Below are positions 20,055 through 30,630 of a stretch of DNA of 64,000 nt, in pieces. The position numbers and the translations under genes are program-made. The DNA lies in assembly GCA_025060695.1 (NCBI GenBank), contig JANXBH010000004.1:18734-82733 (forward strand), written 5' to 3'. The DNA comes from Caldifarciminota bacterium. GTDB lineage: Bacteria; Hydrothermota; Hydrothermia; LBFQ01; DSFT01. The notes beneath the pieces were generated by a model. The model worked only from the letters and a program-made list of their open reading frames with translations, searched no databases and had not been told where the DNA came from. The first letter of the stretch is position 1; each line of letters opens with the position of its first letter.

Positions 20055-21626
20055 ATGAAAGAATTAAGGAGAAAATTTCTAACTCCTTCAAACATAGAAA
20101 TAAAAGAAGTATACGACAAGGAAGATTTAGGTGAAATTCAAATAGAAAAGCCCGGCGAATTTCCATATACAAGGGGCATTCATAAAAATATGTATAGAGG
20201 AAGATTATGGACTATGAGACAATACTCTGGATTTGGTAGTGCGGAAGAAACAAATGAAAGATTTAAATACTTATTATTACAAGGACAAACAGGATTATCA
20301 ACAGCTTTTGATTTACCTACACAACTTGGATATGACCCAGACGAACCATTTAGTGAAGGAGAAATAGGAAAAACTGGAGTTTCAATTTCAAATCCAATAG
20401 ACATGGACATATTATTTAAAGATATTCCACTTGATGTAGTTTCAACATCTATGACTATAAATGCTACTGCAGGAATACTACTTGGTCTATATATTTATAT
20501 CGCAAAACAAAGAAATATAGAAATAGAGAAACTTTCAGGAACTACTCAAAATGATATATTAAAGGAGTTTGCTGCAAGAGGAAATTATATTTATCCAATT
20601 GAACCTTCAGTTAGACTTGTAGGAGATATTATAGAGTTTTGTTCTAAATATCTTCCAAAGTGGAACCCTATATCTATTTCAGGATATCACTATAGAGAAG
20701 CAGGAGCAAATGCAGTTCAAGAGCTTGCATTTACATTTGCTGATGCAATAGCATATGTAGAGGAAGTATTAAGAAGAGGTATTGATGTTGACGAATTTGC
20801 ACCAAGACTCTCGTTCTTCTTTAATGGACATATATACTTCTTTGAAGAAATAGCAAAATTTAGAGCTGCAAGAAGAATATGGGCTAAGATTATGAAGTAT
20901 AAATTTAAAGCAAAGAATGAAAATTCATTAAAACTTAGATTTCATACCCAAACCGCAGGTTCATCCCTAACAGCTCAAGAACCAGAGAATAACATAATAA
21001 GAACAACGATAGAAGCACTTGCAGCAGTCTTGGGTGGGACCCAAAGTCTTCACACTAATTCTTATGATGAAGCACTTGCACTTCCAACAGAAAAATCAGC
21101 AAGAATAGCACTAAGAACACAACAGATAATTGCATACGAAAGTGGGGTTGCGGATACCGTGGATCCTTTAGCAGGTAGTTACTTTGTAGAAAAATTAACA
21201 AATGAAATAGAAGAAAAAGTTTGGGAATATCTTGAGAAAATAGAGAAAATGGGTGGTGCTGTTGAGTGCATTAAAAATGGATATTTTCAAAATGAAATAG
21301 CCGAAAGTTCTTATAGATATCAAAAGGAAATAGAAAGTCGAGAAAGATACATCATCGGAGTAAATATATTTAAAACTGAAGAAAATCAAAAAATTGAAAT
21401 ATTTAGACTACCCGATGAAGTAGTTGAAAAAATCCTAAGGAGAGTAAAAGACTTTAAAGAAAATAGAAGTAAAGGTTATATCAGTGCACTTGAAGAATTA
21501 AAGAAAAAAGCTAAAACAAATGAAAACTTAATGGCATATATTATAAGAGCAATAGAAGAAAAAGCAACATTAGGTGAGATTTCACATGCTTTAAGAGAAG
21601 TTTGGGGTGAATATGATAGAATATGA
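20055..21626 (+). CDS. Methylmalonyl-CoA mutase large (catalytic) subunit, without B12-binding domain
   Basis: YTRGIHKNMYRGRLWTMRQYSGFGSAEETN; FHTQTAGSSLTAQEP; TNSYDEALALPTE. Confidence 0.93.
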   Translation: MKELRRKFLTPSNIEIKEVYDKEDLGEIQIEKPGEFPYTRGIHKNMYRGRLWTMRQYSGFGSAEETNERFKYLLLQGQTGLSTAFDLPTQLGYDPDEPFSEGEIGKTGVSISNPIDMDILFKDIPLDVVSTSMTINATAGILLGLYIYIAKQRNIEIEKLSGTTQNDILKEFAARGNYIYPIEPSVRLVGDIIEFCSKYLPKWNPISISGYHYREAGANAVQELAFTFADAIAYVEEVLRRGIDVDEFAPRLSFFFNGHIYFFEEIAKFRAARRIWAKIMKYKFKAKNENSLKLRFHTQTAGSSLTAQEPENNIIRTTIEALAAVLGGTQSLHTNSYDEALALPTEKSARIALRTQQIIAYESGVADTVDPLAGSYFVEKLTNEIEEKVWEYLEKIEKMGGAVECIKNGYFQNEIAESSYRYQKEIESRERYIIGVNIFKTEENQKIEIFRLPDEVVEKILRRVKDFKENRSKGYISALEELKKKAKTNENLMAYIIRAIEEKATLGEISHALREVWGEYDRI

Positions 21627-22450
21627 TATTTATAGTTCTCTTTATTCTTACATCTTGCAAGGAAAAGGAAGAGTTTATAATGGGTTATTATCCAAGTGCG
21701 GAAAGCGAAAAAGTAGTAGAAGATTTAAGTCCATTAGAAGAATACTTAGAAAAGAAACTCAATATAAAAATTAAACCATTTATAGCAACGGACTATACAT
21801 CACTTATTGAGGGTCTTTGCTCAGGGAAAATTGATGGTAGCTTTCTTTCGGCTTTGCCTTATGTAATTTCAAAGAGCAAGTGCAAAACAAAAATGATAGT
21901 TACATCCTTAAGAAAAGATGGAACCATTTTCTATAAAACTTACTTTTTAGTAAACTTAAACAAACCATATAAAAACCTATATGACTTAAAGGGTAAAACT
22001 TGGGGAATTCCTGATATTGCATCCACAAGTGGATACTTATTCCCAGTCTTAAGAATGAATGAATTAGGTTTAAATCCTGATAAGGACTTTAAAAAGATAC
22101 AGCTAAATACTCACGAAAATGTAATTATCGCGGTATATAATAATGAGATAGATTTTGGAACAATTTATTCAGATGCAAGAATAACACTAAAAGAAGAATA
22201 CCCAGATATTTTTGAAAAAACAAAAGTAATAGATAGCATAGGACCAATACCAAATGATGGTTTTGTAGTATCTTCAAGAGTAAATGAAAATTTAATTAAA
22301 GGACTAAAGGAAGCATTCCTGTCTATAAATAGCGATACAAATATATTAAACAGACTTAAAAAGTATGGATGGTATGGAGTGGTTGAAACGAACGACAGTA
22401 TATATAATTTAGTGGAAAAGCTATATTTTGAGGTTTTAAAAGGCAAGTAA
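21623..22450 (+). CDS. PhnD-like phosphate/phosphonate substrate-binding lipoprotein
   Basis: MIFIVLFILTSCKEKEE lipobox; periplasmic binding fold segments; ATGA overlap with mutase. Confidence 0.8.
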   Translation: MIFIVLFILTSCKEKEEFIMGYYPSAESEKVVEDLSPLEEYLEKKLNIKIKPFIATDYTSLIEGLCSGKIDGSFLSALPYVISKSKCKTKMIVTSLRKDGTIFYKTYFLVNLNKPYKNLYDLKGKTWGIPDIASTSGYLFPVLRMNELGLNPDKDFKKIQLNTHENVIIAVYNNEIDFGTIYSDARITLKEEYPDIFEKTKVIDSIGPIPNDGFVVSSRVNENLIKGLKEAFLSINSDTNILNRLKKYGWYGVVETNDSIYNLVEKLYFEVLKGK

Positions 22451-22453
22451 ATT

Positions 22454-23278
22454 TTATAAGATATCCTCTAATTTTTTCTTTATATATGGCAGAACCTCAG
22501 TAATAAAACTTGGACCATAATGAGCTATATAATCACCGGGTGTTAAAATAATTCTACTTTCCTTAACTGCCCTTAGTTCTCCAAGACCAATACTAATGTA
22601 TCTTTGAATCACTTCATCAAGAGTCGGTTTTTTTATTCTTTCAGCTTTCGGTTCATATATAATAATATCAGGGTCTATAAGTTTTACTTCTTCATAATTT
22701 GGGAAAAAGTAGCTTTGTCTTTCATTAATAAATATATTTTCAAGACCCAATATAAATAAGCCATGAGTAATGTATGAATTTGAGCCAAATGTAATCTCAG
22801 GTGCAAGGTCAATTTCAGCAAAGTATTTGGCTTTGATACTGTCCACTTTTAACTTATTTAAAATTTCAAGTAAACCCATAGTTTTCTCGTAAGCGATTTT
22901 TGAAATAGAAAACAGATTTCCAATTCTTATGATATTATCTAATATATCAAACACACTATTTGCAAGTTTTGTAGTAAATATCACAAACCCTGAGTTTATT
23001 AAATCTTCATATACTTTTCTTTGAACTCCAGATGTAGTTAAAACAACTTGTGGATTTAAACTTTTTAAAAGCTCCATATTTATTTTTAAATATCCTCCAA
23101 GTTTTGGTTTATTTCTTGCTTCCTTTGGTCTATAACAGTATGCACTCACTCCCACAACCCTTTCAAAAAGACCAAGAAAGTCCAATATATCAGTAATATC
23201 CGGTGCAAGCGAAACCACCCTCTCTATCTTATCCTTAATCTCAAATTCTACATTTAAAAATTCATTATAGAATTTCAT
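22454..23278 (-). CDS. BtuF-like helical-backbone metal receptor protein lacking a signal peptide
   Basis: IERVVSLAPDITDILDFLGLFERVVGVSAYCYRP...LNPQVVLTT; N-terminus not hydrophobic. Confidence 0.75.
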   Translation of the reverse strand: MKFYNEFLNVEFEIKDKIERVVSLAPDITDILDFLGLFERVVGVSAYCYRPKEARNKPKLGGYLKINMELLKSLNPQVVLTTSGVQRKVYEDLINSGFVIFTTKLANSVFDILDNIIRIGNLFSISKIAYEKTMGLLEILNKLKVDSIKAKYFAEIDLAPEITFGSNSYITHGLFILGLENIFINERQSYFFPNYEEVKLIDPDIIIYEPKAERIKKPTLDEVIQRYISIGLGELRAVKESRIILTPGDYIAHYGPSFITEVLPYIKKKLEDIL

Positions 23279-25269
23279 TTCAGCGCTTTTTCAATATAGC
23301 CATTCCAAAAATCAATTCTATCATTCAAACCTTTCTGTTTAATCAAGTCCAAAAGCCTATTAAAAACTTTACTATCAAGATTTCTAAATAGCGAGCTTTC
23401 CAAATACGCAATAGCTAAATTTTCCATATTTTTCTTTATTAGCAAATCGGATAGAAGTAATATACCCTGAGAGAAAAGCTGTTTTAATCTTTCTCTTTCC
23501 GTATATATCCATTCCTCGTATAAATCGCCCTCAAGCAAGTCAGCACTATATAAATTAAATGCATGGATAATTTTAGATATTGAAGTTTCAGTCTCTTTAT
23601 AATATAGCGATATAGCGGACTTTATGGAATTTTCAAAATCTTGAATATCAATATAAAATCTTTCATCAGTAAAAAATCCATAGCTTCCTCCTGAACTTTT
23701 AATAACATCACCATCTACAAGTATTTTCCTTATATTACTAACTATGGTATGTAGTTTTTGAGTAGCTTTTCTTTTGTCATCCTCTGACCATAAATCCTCA
23801 AATATTCTTTCCTTTGGTATAAATTTATCTCTGTTTATTAGAAAATATTTAAAAACTCTTAAATTAATCGGCCTATCAAAGTCATCTTCGTATAAAGTTT
23901 TACCACTTATAATAATCTTCAACTTACCAAACGCATATATTTCGTATTTCAATATCTTCTTTAGTCTTGTTAAAATTTTTACACTTTTAATTTTATCAAT
24001 CCTTTGAAGCAAGTCATAGTCATCCATATATTCGTAAATATCCTTAATTTTAAAATCTTCTTCAAGATGGAACTTAACTATAAATTTCTTGAAGTTCTCA
24101 GAAACTTCTTTATTTCTTTCAACATACATTCTTATTACTGGTTTTATACTTTCAATAATTTCCCTATCTATGGTTTGATATAAAATTTCCTCATTTTCAA
24201 TTATCTTCAAAAATTCTTCATAAGCTTCATCTAATCTTTTACCGATAGCAAGCAAATAGCACTTATATATCATTGCTGACATTTTTTGATATTTAGATTT
24301 TGACATATTTATAACTTTTTGAATAAGGTTTATTGCTTCCTCTAAATTACCCTTCTTTTCCAGCAAAAATACCTTTGAAAATAGAAACTTTGCATTCTCC
24401 CTTCTTGATATTGATACTAATTTTTCATATTCATTTATCATATTTTGTGCCTTTTCCAATTGATTGTTTTTTAAGTAGTAAGAAATCAAGTAGTTTAGTG
24501 CATTAGTTTGATTTAAGTAATTGTTTGACATTTTAGCATAATCAAGAGCAGCTATTAAATCCTGAACATTTACAGTATTTTCATAGTGAGATACAAAATA
24601 TTTATATAGAAAATACCTTGAAAGTGCACTTAAAGAGCCAATTCTCTTTGAAATTTCGTATGCATAACTTAATCTTAAACGAGCTTCAGCAAATCGATAG
24701 CTCATAGCAAAAAATGCACTATTATACAAAATTAGTCCAAAGTAGTGGTTTAGATTACCATAGTTCTTTAGTTCAATTTCTAATCTAAGCAATATTTTCT
24801 TAAATTCTTCCTTCTCGTACATTACGTCTAAGTTCCTATAGTAAGTAGCATCCAATATGGACTTATATACAAACAAATTCTTACTTAGAGCAAAATTTAC
24901 AGCATTGTTGTATACGTCTTCTATCTCTTGAATTCTTCCTAACCTTACGAGGACATTTATTAGTAAAATATAGCTTTCAAGCTTTATATAATCCAACACT
25001 CTATCTGATGAAACTACTTCATATAGTATTTTCATAGCTTTTAATTCATCTAATTGATTGTATGCAATATATCCCTCTACAAACATAAAGTTATAGTCAT
25101 TTTTGTATTTATTTGCAATTATCTTACAACCATTAAAGTCATCTAAAAATAATAACAAACAGCACTTTACAATATCCGCTTCATAATCCTCTAAGTTATA
25201 ATTTCTTAAATTATTCAAAATTTCTCTATAATTTCCAACTTCAAATATTTGAGAGAACAAATTTTGCAT
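23275..25269 (-). CDS. TPR-rich protein with C-terminal SARP/BTAD-like winged-helix transcriptional regulator
   Basis: C-terminal ...RVFKYFLINRDKFIPKERIFEDLWSEDDKRKATQKLHTIVSNIRKIL... plus BTAD-like region; repetitive helical N-terminus. Confidence 0.8.
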   Translation of the reverse strand: MQNLFSQIFEVGNYREILNNLRNYNLEDYEADIVKCCLLLFLDDFNGCKIIANKYKNDYNFMFVEGYIAYNQLDELKAMKILYEVVSSDRVLDYIKLESYILLINVLVRLGRIQEIEDVYNNAVNFALSKNLFVYKSILDATYYRNLDVMYEKEEFKKILLRLEIELKNYGNLNHYFGLILYNSAFFAMSYRFAEARLRLSYAYEISKRIGSLSALSRYFLYKYFVSHYENTVNVQDLIAALDYAKMSNNYLNQTNALNYLISYYLKNNQLEKAQNMINEYEKLVSISRRENAKFLFSKVFLLEKKGNLEEAINLIQKVINMSKSKYQKMSAMIYKCYLLAIGKRLDEAYEEFLKIIENEEILYQTIDREIIESIKPVIRMYVERNKEVSENFKKFIVKFHLEEDFKIKDIYEYMDDYDLLQRIDKIKSVKILTRLKKILKYEIYAFGKLKIIISGKTLYEDDFDRPINLRVFKYFLINRDKFIPKERIFEDLWSEDDKRKATQKLHTIVSNIRKILVDGDVIKSSGGSYGFFTDERFYIDIQDFENSIKSAISLYYKETETSISKIIHAFNLYSADLLEGDLYEEWIYTERERLKQLFSQGILLLSDLLIKKNMENLAIAYLESSLFRNLDSKVFNRLLDLIKQKGLNDRIDFWNGYIEKALK

Positions 25270-25273
25270 ATTA

Positions 25274-25289
25274 CTTTAAAATTTTAAGG
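25274..25289. promoter_or_regulatory. Bidirectional promoter box
   Basis: CTTTAAAATTTTAAGG in a 22-bp divergent spacer. Confidence 0.7.
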
Positions 25290-25291
25290 CT

Positions 25292-27274
25292 ATGATACTA
25301 ATATTTACATTACAAATTATTACAAACAAAGAACCTCTAAGACCTTTTAAGGATACTTATGTAAATCCGAATAATCCATATGTTCAAATAGACAAACTAT
25401 ATTATCAAGGTAAATTCTCTGAATCAGCAAGCTTATATGAAAAAGAATTACCAAGAGCATATACTGATGAGCAAAAATTTAGAACACTTTCAGGACTTGC
25501 TTGGAGTTATATTGGTATTGGGAGATTTCTTGAAGCTGCGGACTACTTTGAAAGAGCATCAGTTCTTGCAAAACAACCTAATCAACAGCTTGAAATAAAA
25601 TTAGGTGTTTCATTTGTTTGGCTTTTTTCAAGGAGATTTGATAGAGCACTACAAAATGTAGAACTTGCAAAAAGTATATACATAACTGATAAAGAAGGAT
25701 TAGCACAACTACACTTTTTAGAAGCTTGTATATTCTGGGAAAGTGGAAATAGAAATAGAGCTGAACAAAAATTCAACGAAGTTTTTAACAATTATCCAAA
25801 TACACTATGGGGACAAAAGAGCTTATTGGTATTAGCAAAGGCATATATTCAAAGTGGTGAACAACAAAAGGGCATAGAATATTTAAATAAAGTAATTGAA
25901 AGGGCGAAGGACGAGGAAATAATAAGTCAAGCATCTTTATTACTATTTGATATACACATGAATGCAGGCAAGGTTGATGAAGCAATTGAAGCACTAACGA
26001 AAGTTATAGAAAATTCACCAAATACAGAAGTTTCACGACAAGCTGAAGCAAGAATAGCACAAATAGCTGAACAATATAGAAGCAGATTAATTACAAATGA
26101 TCATCTTCTAAGTAAAAGTAGAACTGCAGCCGTATTTATATTATACAATCCAGGTATAAGGGCATATTATAATAAGGACTACTTTACAGCAAAACCGCTA
26201 TTAGAAAAGTTTATAAAATTATATCCAGAAGATACACTATCACAAAGGGTTGCTATACCACTTTCAGCTATATACATAGATGAGAAGGAACTTCAAAAAG
26301 CGATAGATGTATTAAAATTAGTAAATTTAAATAGACTTGATAAGGAAAATCTTGAAACTGCACAATATTTCCTTGCTACTTCCTATTTAGGTATTTCAGA
26401 CTTTCAAAATGCTGCATTTTATTATTCTAAACTCTTAAATTCACAAAAATTTTCAAAAGAAGCAGAACAAAAACTATTAGCAATACTAAATCAATATCCA
26501 GAATATGTAAACTATTTACCATCAACTCATCCATTCTACAATAGAATATCTGCTATATCTTCTTTAAAAGCAGGTGATACACTTGGAGCTATAAATAGTT
26601 TAGAAAGATATCTTTCAAGCAATCCTAATGATACTATTGCACTTTTATCAATTATAGACCTTTCGTATAAGAAAAAAGACTACAATAGAACATTAAAATA
26701 TGCAAAACAGTATATAAGCAAAAATCTTCAAACAAATAGAGATATAATACTCTATATTGCAGGAGCAAGTGCGTATTCATTAAATTACTATGGAGAAGCA
26801 CTTGAATATTGGGACGAACTTTTAGCAAGTTATTCAAATAGTCAATTTTATGAAAGAGCTCTAAACTTCTCAAGACAACTATTAACTGAGAGACCAGAAC
26901 TATTTTCGTTAAATTTAAAAAGTCAGGCATTGCTAAAAGAAAAAGAATATCAAAAAGTTTATGATTTATTTAAGAGAAAAATGTATAACGAAGTAATAAA
27001 TGCACTCGCTAACGATAACTCTGAACAAGCATTACTATTAAAATCTCAAAGTTATTTAAATTTAAAGGACTATCAAAATGCATATCTTCATATTTCAAGG
27101 ATTACAAAAGAAACACCTGAAATAGCTTTTATAAAGGCTGAAGCACTTTTTGGGATGAACAAACTAAGAGACGCCTACATTTACTATAAAAAAGCATTAG
27201 AATCACAAAATCCACAAATACAAAACATAAGTCAATTAAGAATACAACAACTTGAAGCAAAAGGAATAAAATGA
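25292..27274 (+). CDS. TPR-repeat protein, putatively exported
   Basis: MILIFTLQIITNKEP; repeated TPR-like helices. Confidence 0.75.
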   Translation: MILIFTLQIITNKEPLRPFKDTYVNPNNPYVQIDKLYYQGKFSESASLYEKELPRAYTDEQKFRTLSGLAWSYIGIGRFLEAADYFERASVLAKQPNQQLEIKLGVSFVWLFSRRFDRALQNVELAKSIYITDKEGLAQLHFLEACIFWESGNRNRAEQKFNEVFNNYPNTLWGQKSLLVLAKAYIQSGEQQKGIEYLNKVIERAKDEEIISQASLLLFDIHMNAGKVDEAIEALTKVIENSPNTEVSRQAEARIAQIAEQYRSRLITNDHLLSKSRTAAVFILYNPGIRAYYNKDYFTAKPLLEKFIKLYPEDTLSQRVAIPLSAIYIDEKELQKAIDVLKLVNLNRLDKENLETAQYFLATSYLGISDFQNAAFYYSKLLNSQKFSKEAEQKLLAILNQYPEYVNYLPSTHPFYNRISAISSLKAGDTLGAINSLERYLSSNPNDTIALLSIIDLSYKKKDYNRTLKYAKQYISKNLQTNRDIILYIAGASAYSLNYYGEALEYWDELLASYSNSQFYERALNFSRQLLTERPELFSLNLKSQALLKEKEYQKVYDLFKRKMYNEVINALANDNSEQALLLKSQSYLNLKDYQNAYLHISRITKETPEIAFIKAEALFGMNKLRDAYIYYKKALESQNPQIQNISQLRIQQLEAKGIK

Positions 27275-28290
27275 ATAAAAATTTAAAAAGCTTTACATTA
27301 AGACAACTTGGAGAAATTGTAGAAAAGCCATACAATAGTATTCAAATATATAGATGGATATGGAAAAAAGGAGTAGATAGAATTGAAGAATTTAGCGATA
27401 TTTCAAAGAGATTAAGAAAAAAGCTAATAGATGAGGGATATTTTGTAGGAAATATAGGGGAAAAATTTAGAATAAATTCAAGTGATGGAAGTGTCAAGTT
27501 CGTATTTGAAGATGGATACGAAGCGGTATATATGCCTGAAAAAAATAGAAATACGGTCTGTGTTTCAAGTCAACTTGGATGTAATTTAAAATGTAAATTT
27601 TGTGCAACCGGACTTTTAGGTTTTAGAAGAAATTTAATGGCATGGGAAATAGCAGACCAAGTCTTACAAATTTCAAAGAAACTAAATAAAAAAATTACTA
27701 ATGTAGTTTTTATGGGAATGGGAGAGCCACTTTTAAATTTTGAAAATGTAAAACAAGCAATAAGAATCATGACATCGCATATAGGATTAAATATAGGTGC
27801 AAAACACATTACTATTTCAACAAGCGGAATAGTTCCAAAGATTTACGAACTTGCAAATTTTGATAGAAGAGTAAAATTAGCAATATCACTCCACTCTGCA
27901 ATAGAAGAAAAAAGAATAAAAATTATGCCAATAGCAAAAGCTTATAGTCTTAGAGAAATTAAAGAAGCACTAATTTACTACTTAGAAAAACAAAGATTGA
28001 GAATAACTATTGAATACATACACTTAAAAGGATTTAATGACACAGATGAAGACATTTACGAACTAAGGAAATTTATTAGAGGTATTGATTGTAAAATTAA
28101 TATAATTCCTTATAACAAAGTTGATTATTTTGACTGGGAGGCACCAAATGAGGAAGATGTTTATAATTTTTACGATAAATTAAAGAAAATATTAGATAAT
28201 GTAGTAATTACGATTAGATGGTCTAAAGGAAGAGATATTTATGGAGCATGTGGACAGCTTGGATATCAGCTCGTTCATAACGCAAAATGA
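27271..28290 (+). CDS. rlmN: 23S rRNA (adenine2503-C2) methyltransferase
   Basis: SQLGCNLKCKFCATG radical-SAM motif; GMGEPLLNF. Confidence 0.95.
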   Translation: MNKNLKSFTLRQLGEIVEKPYNSIQIYRWIWKKGVDRIEEFSDISKRLRKKLIDEGYFVGNIGEKFRINSSDGSVKFVFEDGYEAVYMPEKNRNTVCVSSQLGCNLKCKFCATGLLGFRRNLMAWEIADQVLQISKKLNKKITNVVFMGMGEPLLNFENVKQAIRIMTSHIGLNIGAKHITISTSGIVPKIYELANFDRRVKLAISLHSAIEEKRIKIMPIAKAYSLREIKEALIYYLEKQRLRITIEYIHLKGFNDTDEDIYELRKFIRGIDCKINIIPYNKVDYFDWEAPNEEDVYNFYDKLKKILDNVVITIRWSKGRDIYGACGQLGYQLVHNAK

Positions 28291-29560
28291 TAAAATACTA
28301 ATAGCATTCTCCGGTGGTCCTGATTCAGTATTTTTAGTAAAGAAACTATTGGAACTAAAAGAAAAAATAAATTTTGAAATAGGTATATGCTATATAAATC
28401 ACATGTTAAGAAACGAGGCATACGAAGAAGAAATATGGATAAGAAATTTTGCAAAAAACTACAACTTAAAGTGCTATATAAAAAGAGCGAATGTTTTAGA
28501 ATATTCTAAAAAGAAAAAAATCTCAATAGAAACTGCAGGTAGGATTTTAAGATATAAAATTTTAAAAAAAATTTCAAAAAGAGAAAATTACAATAAAATT
28601 GCAACTGCTCATCATTTAGATGATGCATTTGAAACTTTCATATTAAATAGTATCAGAGGAAGTGGAATTTTAGGAATACTGCTAAAACCAAGAAGAAAAA
28701 ATATTATAAGACCTATAATGTTATACTCAAAGCATGAGATACTAAGCTCACTATCCCCCAGTGAATACTTAATAGATAAAACCAACTTTGAAATTCACTA
28801 CTCAAGAAATTATATAAGAAACGAAGTAGTTAGTAAAATTAGAGAAAAATTCCCTAATTACATATTTGGCTTTAGAAAGACCTATTTAAATTTATTAGCA
28901 ATATACAATAGGATTGAGAGTGAAATGAAGAAAATTTACAAAAACTCTATAGTTTTTAGTTCAAGGGATATAAAGGTTTTTAAGAGAAAAGAATTCCTAT
29001 CTTTAAATAGCGAAAAAGTAAAAACTTTCTTTTCAAAAATTATAAAAGAACCAAAGTATGAGCATTTGGAGAATATTTCAAAAATCATTAAAAGTGGAGG
29101 GAAAATTAATATTTCTAAAAACTACTTTTTTGAAGTAAGAGAAAAAATCATAGGAATATACAAAAAACCCTTAGCTTTTAGATATTTAATTTACATATAT
29201 CCAAAGGAACAAATAATTTACTTAGATGAACTTAACATAAATGTAAGCATATCCGAAAAACCAGTTATAAAGGAATTTACACTAAACTTCGACCTATATA
29301 AGATATCTTCACCTATAGTAATTAGAAAAAGGAAAAAGGGAGATAGAGTTGGAAATAAGAAATTAAAAGAAATACTTATAAACTATAAGGTGCCGAATTT
29401 TTTAAAAGACTTCTTGCCAGTAGTTCAAAAAGAAGATAGAATTATTTTAGCAATAGAACCCTATGTTGAAAATGCAAGAAGATATCTTATAATTGAATTC
29501 TTATTTAAAAAGAATTATACGGAACTATTTAGGGAAATTTTTAAAGCGTCAATTACATAA
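28241..29560 (+). CDS. tilS: tRNA(Ile)-lysidine synthase
   Basis: ILIAFSGGPDSV; INHMLRNEA; TAHHLDDAFET. Confidence 0.9.
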   Translation: MEHVDSLDISSFITQNDKILIAFSGGPDSVFLVKKLLELKEKINFEIGICYINHMLRNEAYEEEIWIRNFAKNYNLKCYIKRANVLEYSKKKKISIETAGRILRYKILKKISKRENYNKIATAHHLDDAFETFILNSIRGSGILGILLKPRRKNIIRPIMLYSKHEILSSLSPSEYLIDKTNFEIHYSRNYIRNEVVSKIREKFPNYIFGFRKTYLNLLAIYNRIESEMKKIYKNSIVFSSRDIKVFKRKEFLSLNSEKVKTFFSKIIKEPKYEHLENISKIIKSGGKINISKNYFFEVREKIIGIYKKPLAFRYLIYIYPKEQIIYLDELNINVSISEKPVIKEFTLNFDLYKISSPIVIRKRKKGDRVGNKKLKEILINYKVPNFLKDFLPVVQKEDRIILAIEPYVENARRYLIIEFLFKKNYTELFREIFKASIT

Positions 29561-30630
29561 GACATATCTTCATTACTCATACTTGGATAAAAAGGCAAAC
29601 TTAAAGCATGCTCCGATATCCAAAGAGCATTTTTAAATTCGCTTTTATTGTATTTAAAATTTTCTCTATAAAACTTTAAAAGTGGTATAGGTTTTGGATA
29701 ATGAATTGAAACTTCTACTTGCATATCATTTAGTTTCTTTATTATTTCATTTCTATTTTCTATGAAAATTATAAAAAGATGATATGCACTCTTACCATAT
29801 ATTTTGGGCATTTTAATAGAAAGTTTTTCAAGTTCACCTTTATATTTTTCATAAATTTGCCTTCTTCTTTCCCATAGTTTATCAATCCTTTTTAATTGTG
29901 AAATAAGCATTGCACTTTGAAAATTTGTTAAGTTGTATTTCCAACCAAGTAGCTCCATATCATATAGAATCTTATCCTTTCTCCTATCTAACCCATGAAG
30001 TCTTAGTAATTTTAATTTATCAAGATAATTACTATCATTAAAAACAATTGCACCCCCCTCTCCACAAGTTATATTTTTAGTTGCATAAAAGCTAAAGCAA
30101 GCAAAATCACCAAAGCCCGGTTTATATCCATCACGTTCCCCCTCTATACAATGAGCACTATCTTCAATAAGATAAAATCCATATTTTTCCTTTAAATACA
30201 ATAAATCCTTCGGAGATACCATTTGACCATATAAATGAACTACTATTACCACCCTAATCTTACTATCCTTTTTTAATTTATCCTCTAACATGTTTAAATC
30301 TATTAAACCTGTTTCTCTATCTACGTCTACAAAAACTATTTCCCTTTTAGCCATTAAAACAGCGTTAGCAGTTGCCATAAATGACATTGCAGGAACTATC
30401 ACTTTTTCATCCGGTTTTAAGTTTAGAGCTAATATTGAAAGATGTAATCCAGCAGTACAGCTATTAACAGTTAAACAATAATTTACGCCTAAATATTTGG
30501 AAAACATACTTTCAAATTCTTCGTTTTTTTCTGCTGTTGTTAAATTCGGAGAATTTAGAACTTTTACTACTTCTTGAATATCTTCTTCATTTAGAGAATG
30601 TCTATAGAATGGAACTTTATAGCTTCTCAC
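29515..30630 (-). CDS. DegT/DnrJ/EryC1/StrS aminotransferase
   Basis: VPAMSFMATANAVLMAKREIVFVDVD; IEDSAHCIEG; FSFYATKNITCGEGGAI. Confidence 0.92.
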   Translation of the reverse strand: MRSYKVPFYRHSLNEEDIQEVVKVLNSPNLTTAEKNEEFESMFSKYLGVNYCLTVNSCTAGLHLSILALNLKPDEKVIVPAMSFMATANAVLMAKREIVFVDVDRETGLIDLNMLEDKLKKDSKIRVVIVVHLYGQMVSPKDLLYLKEKYGFYLIEDSAHCIEGERDGYKPGFGDFACFSFYATKNITCGEGGAIVFNDSNYLDKLKLLRLHGLDRRKDKILYDMELLGWKYNLTNFQSAMLISQLKRIDKLWERRRQIYEKYKGELEKLSIKMPKIYGKSAYHLFIIFIENRNEIIKKLNDMQVEVSIHYPKPIPLLKFYRENFKYNKSEFKNALWISEHALSLPFYPSMSNEDMSYVIDALKISLNSSV

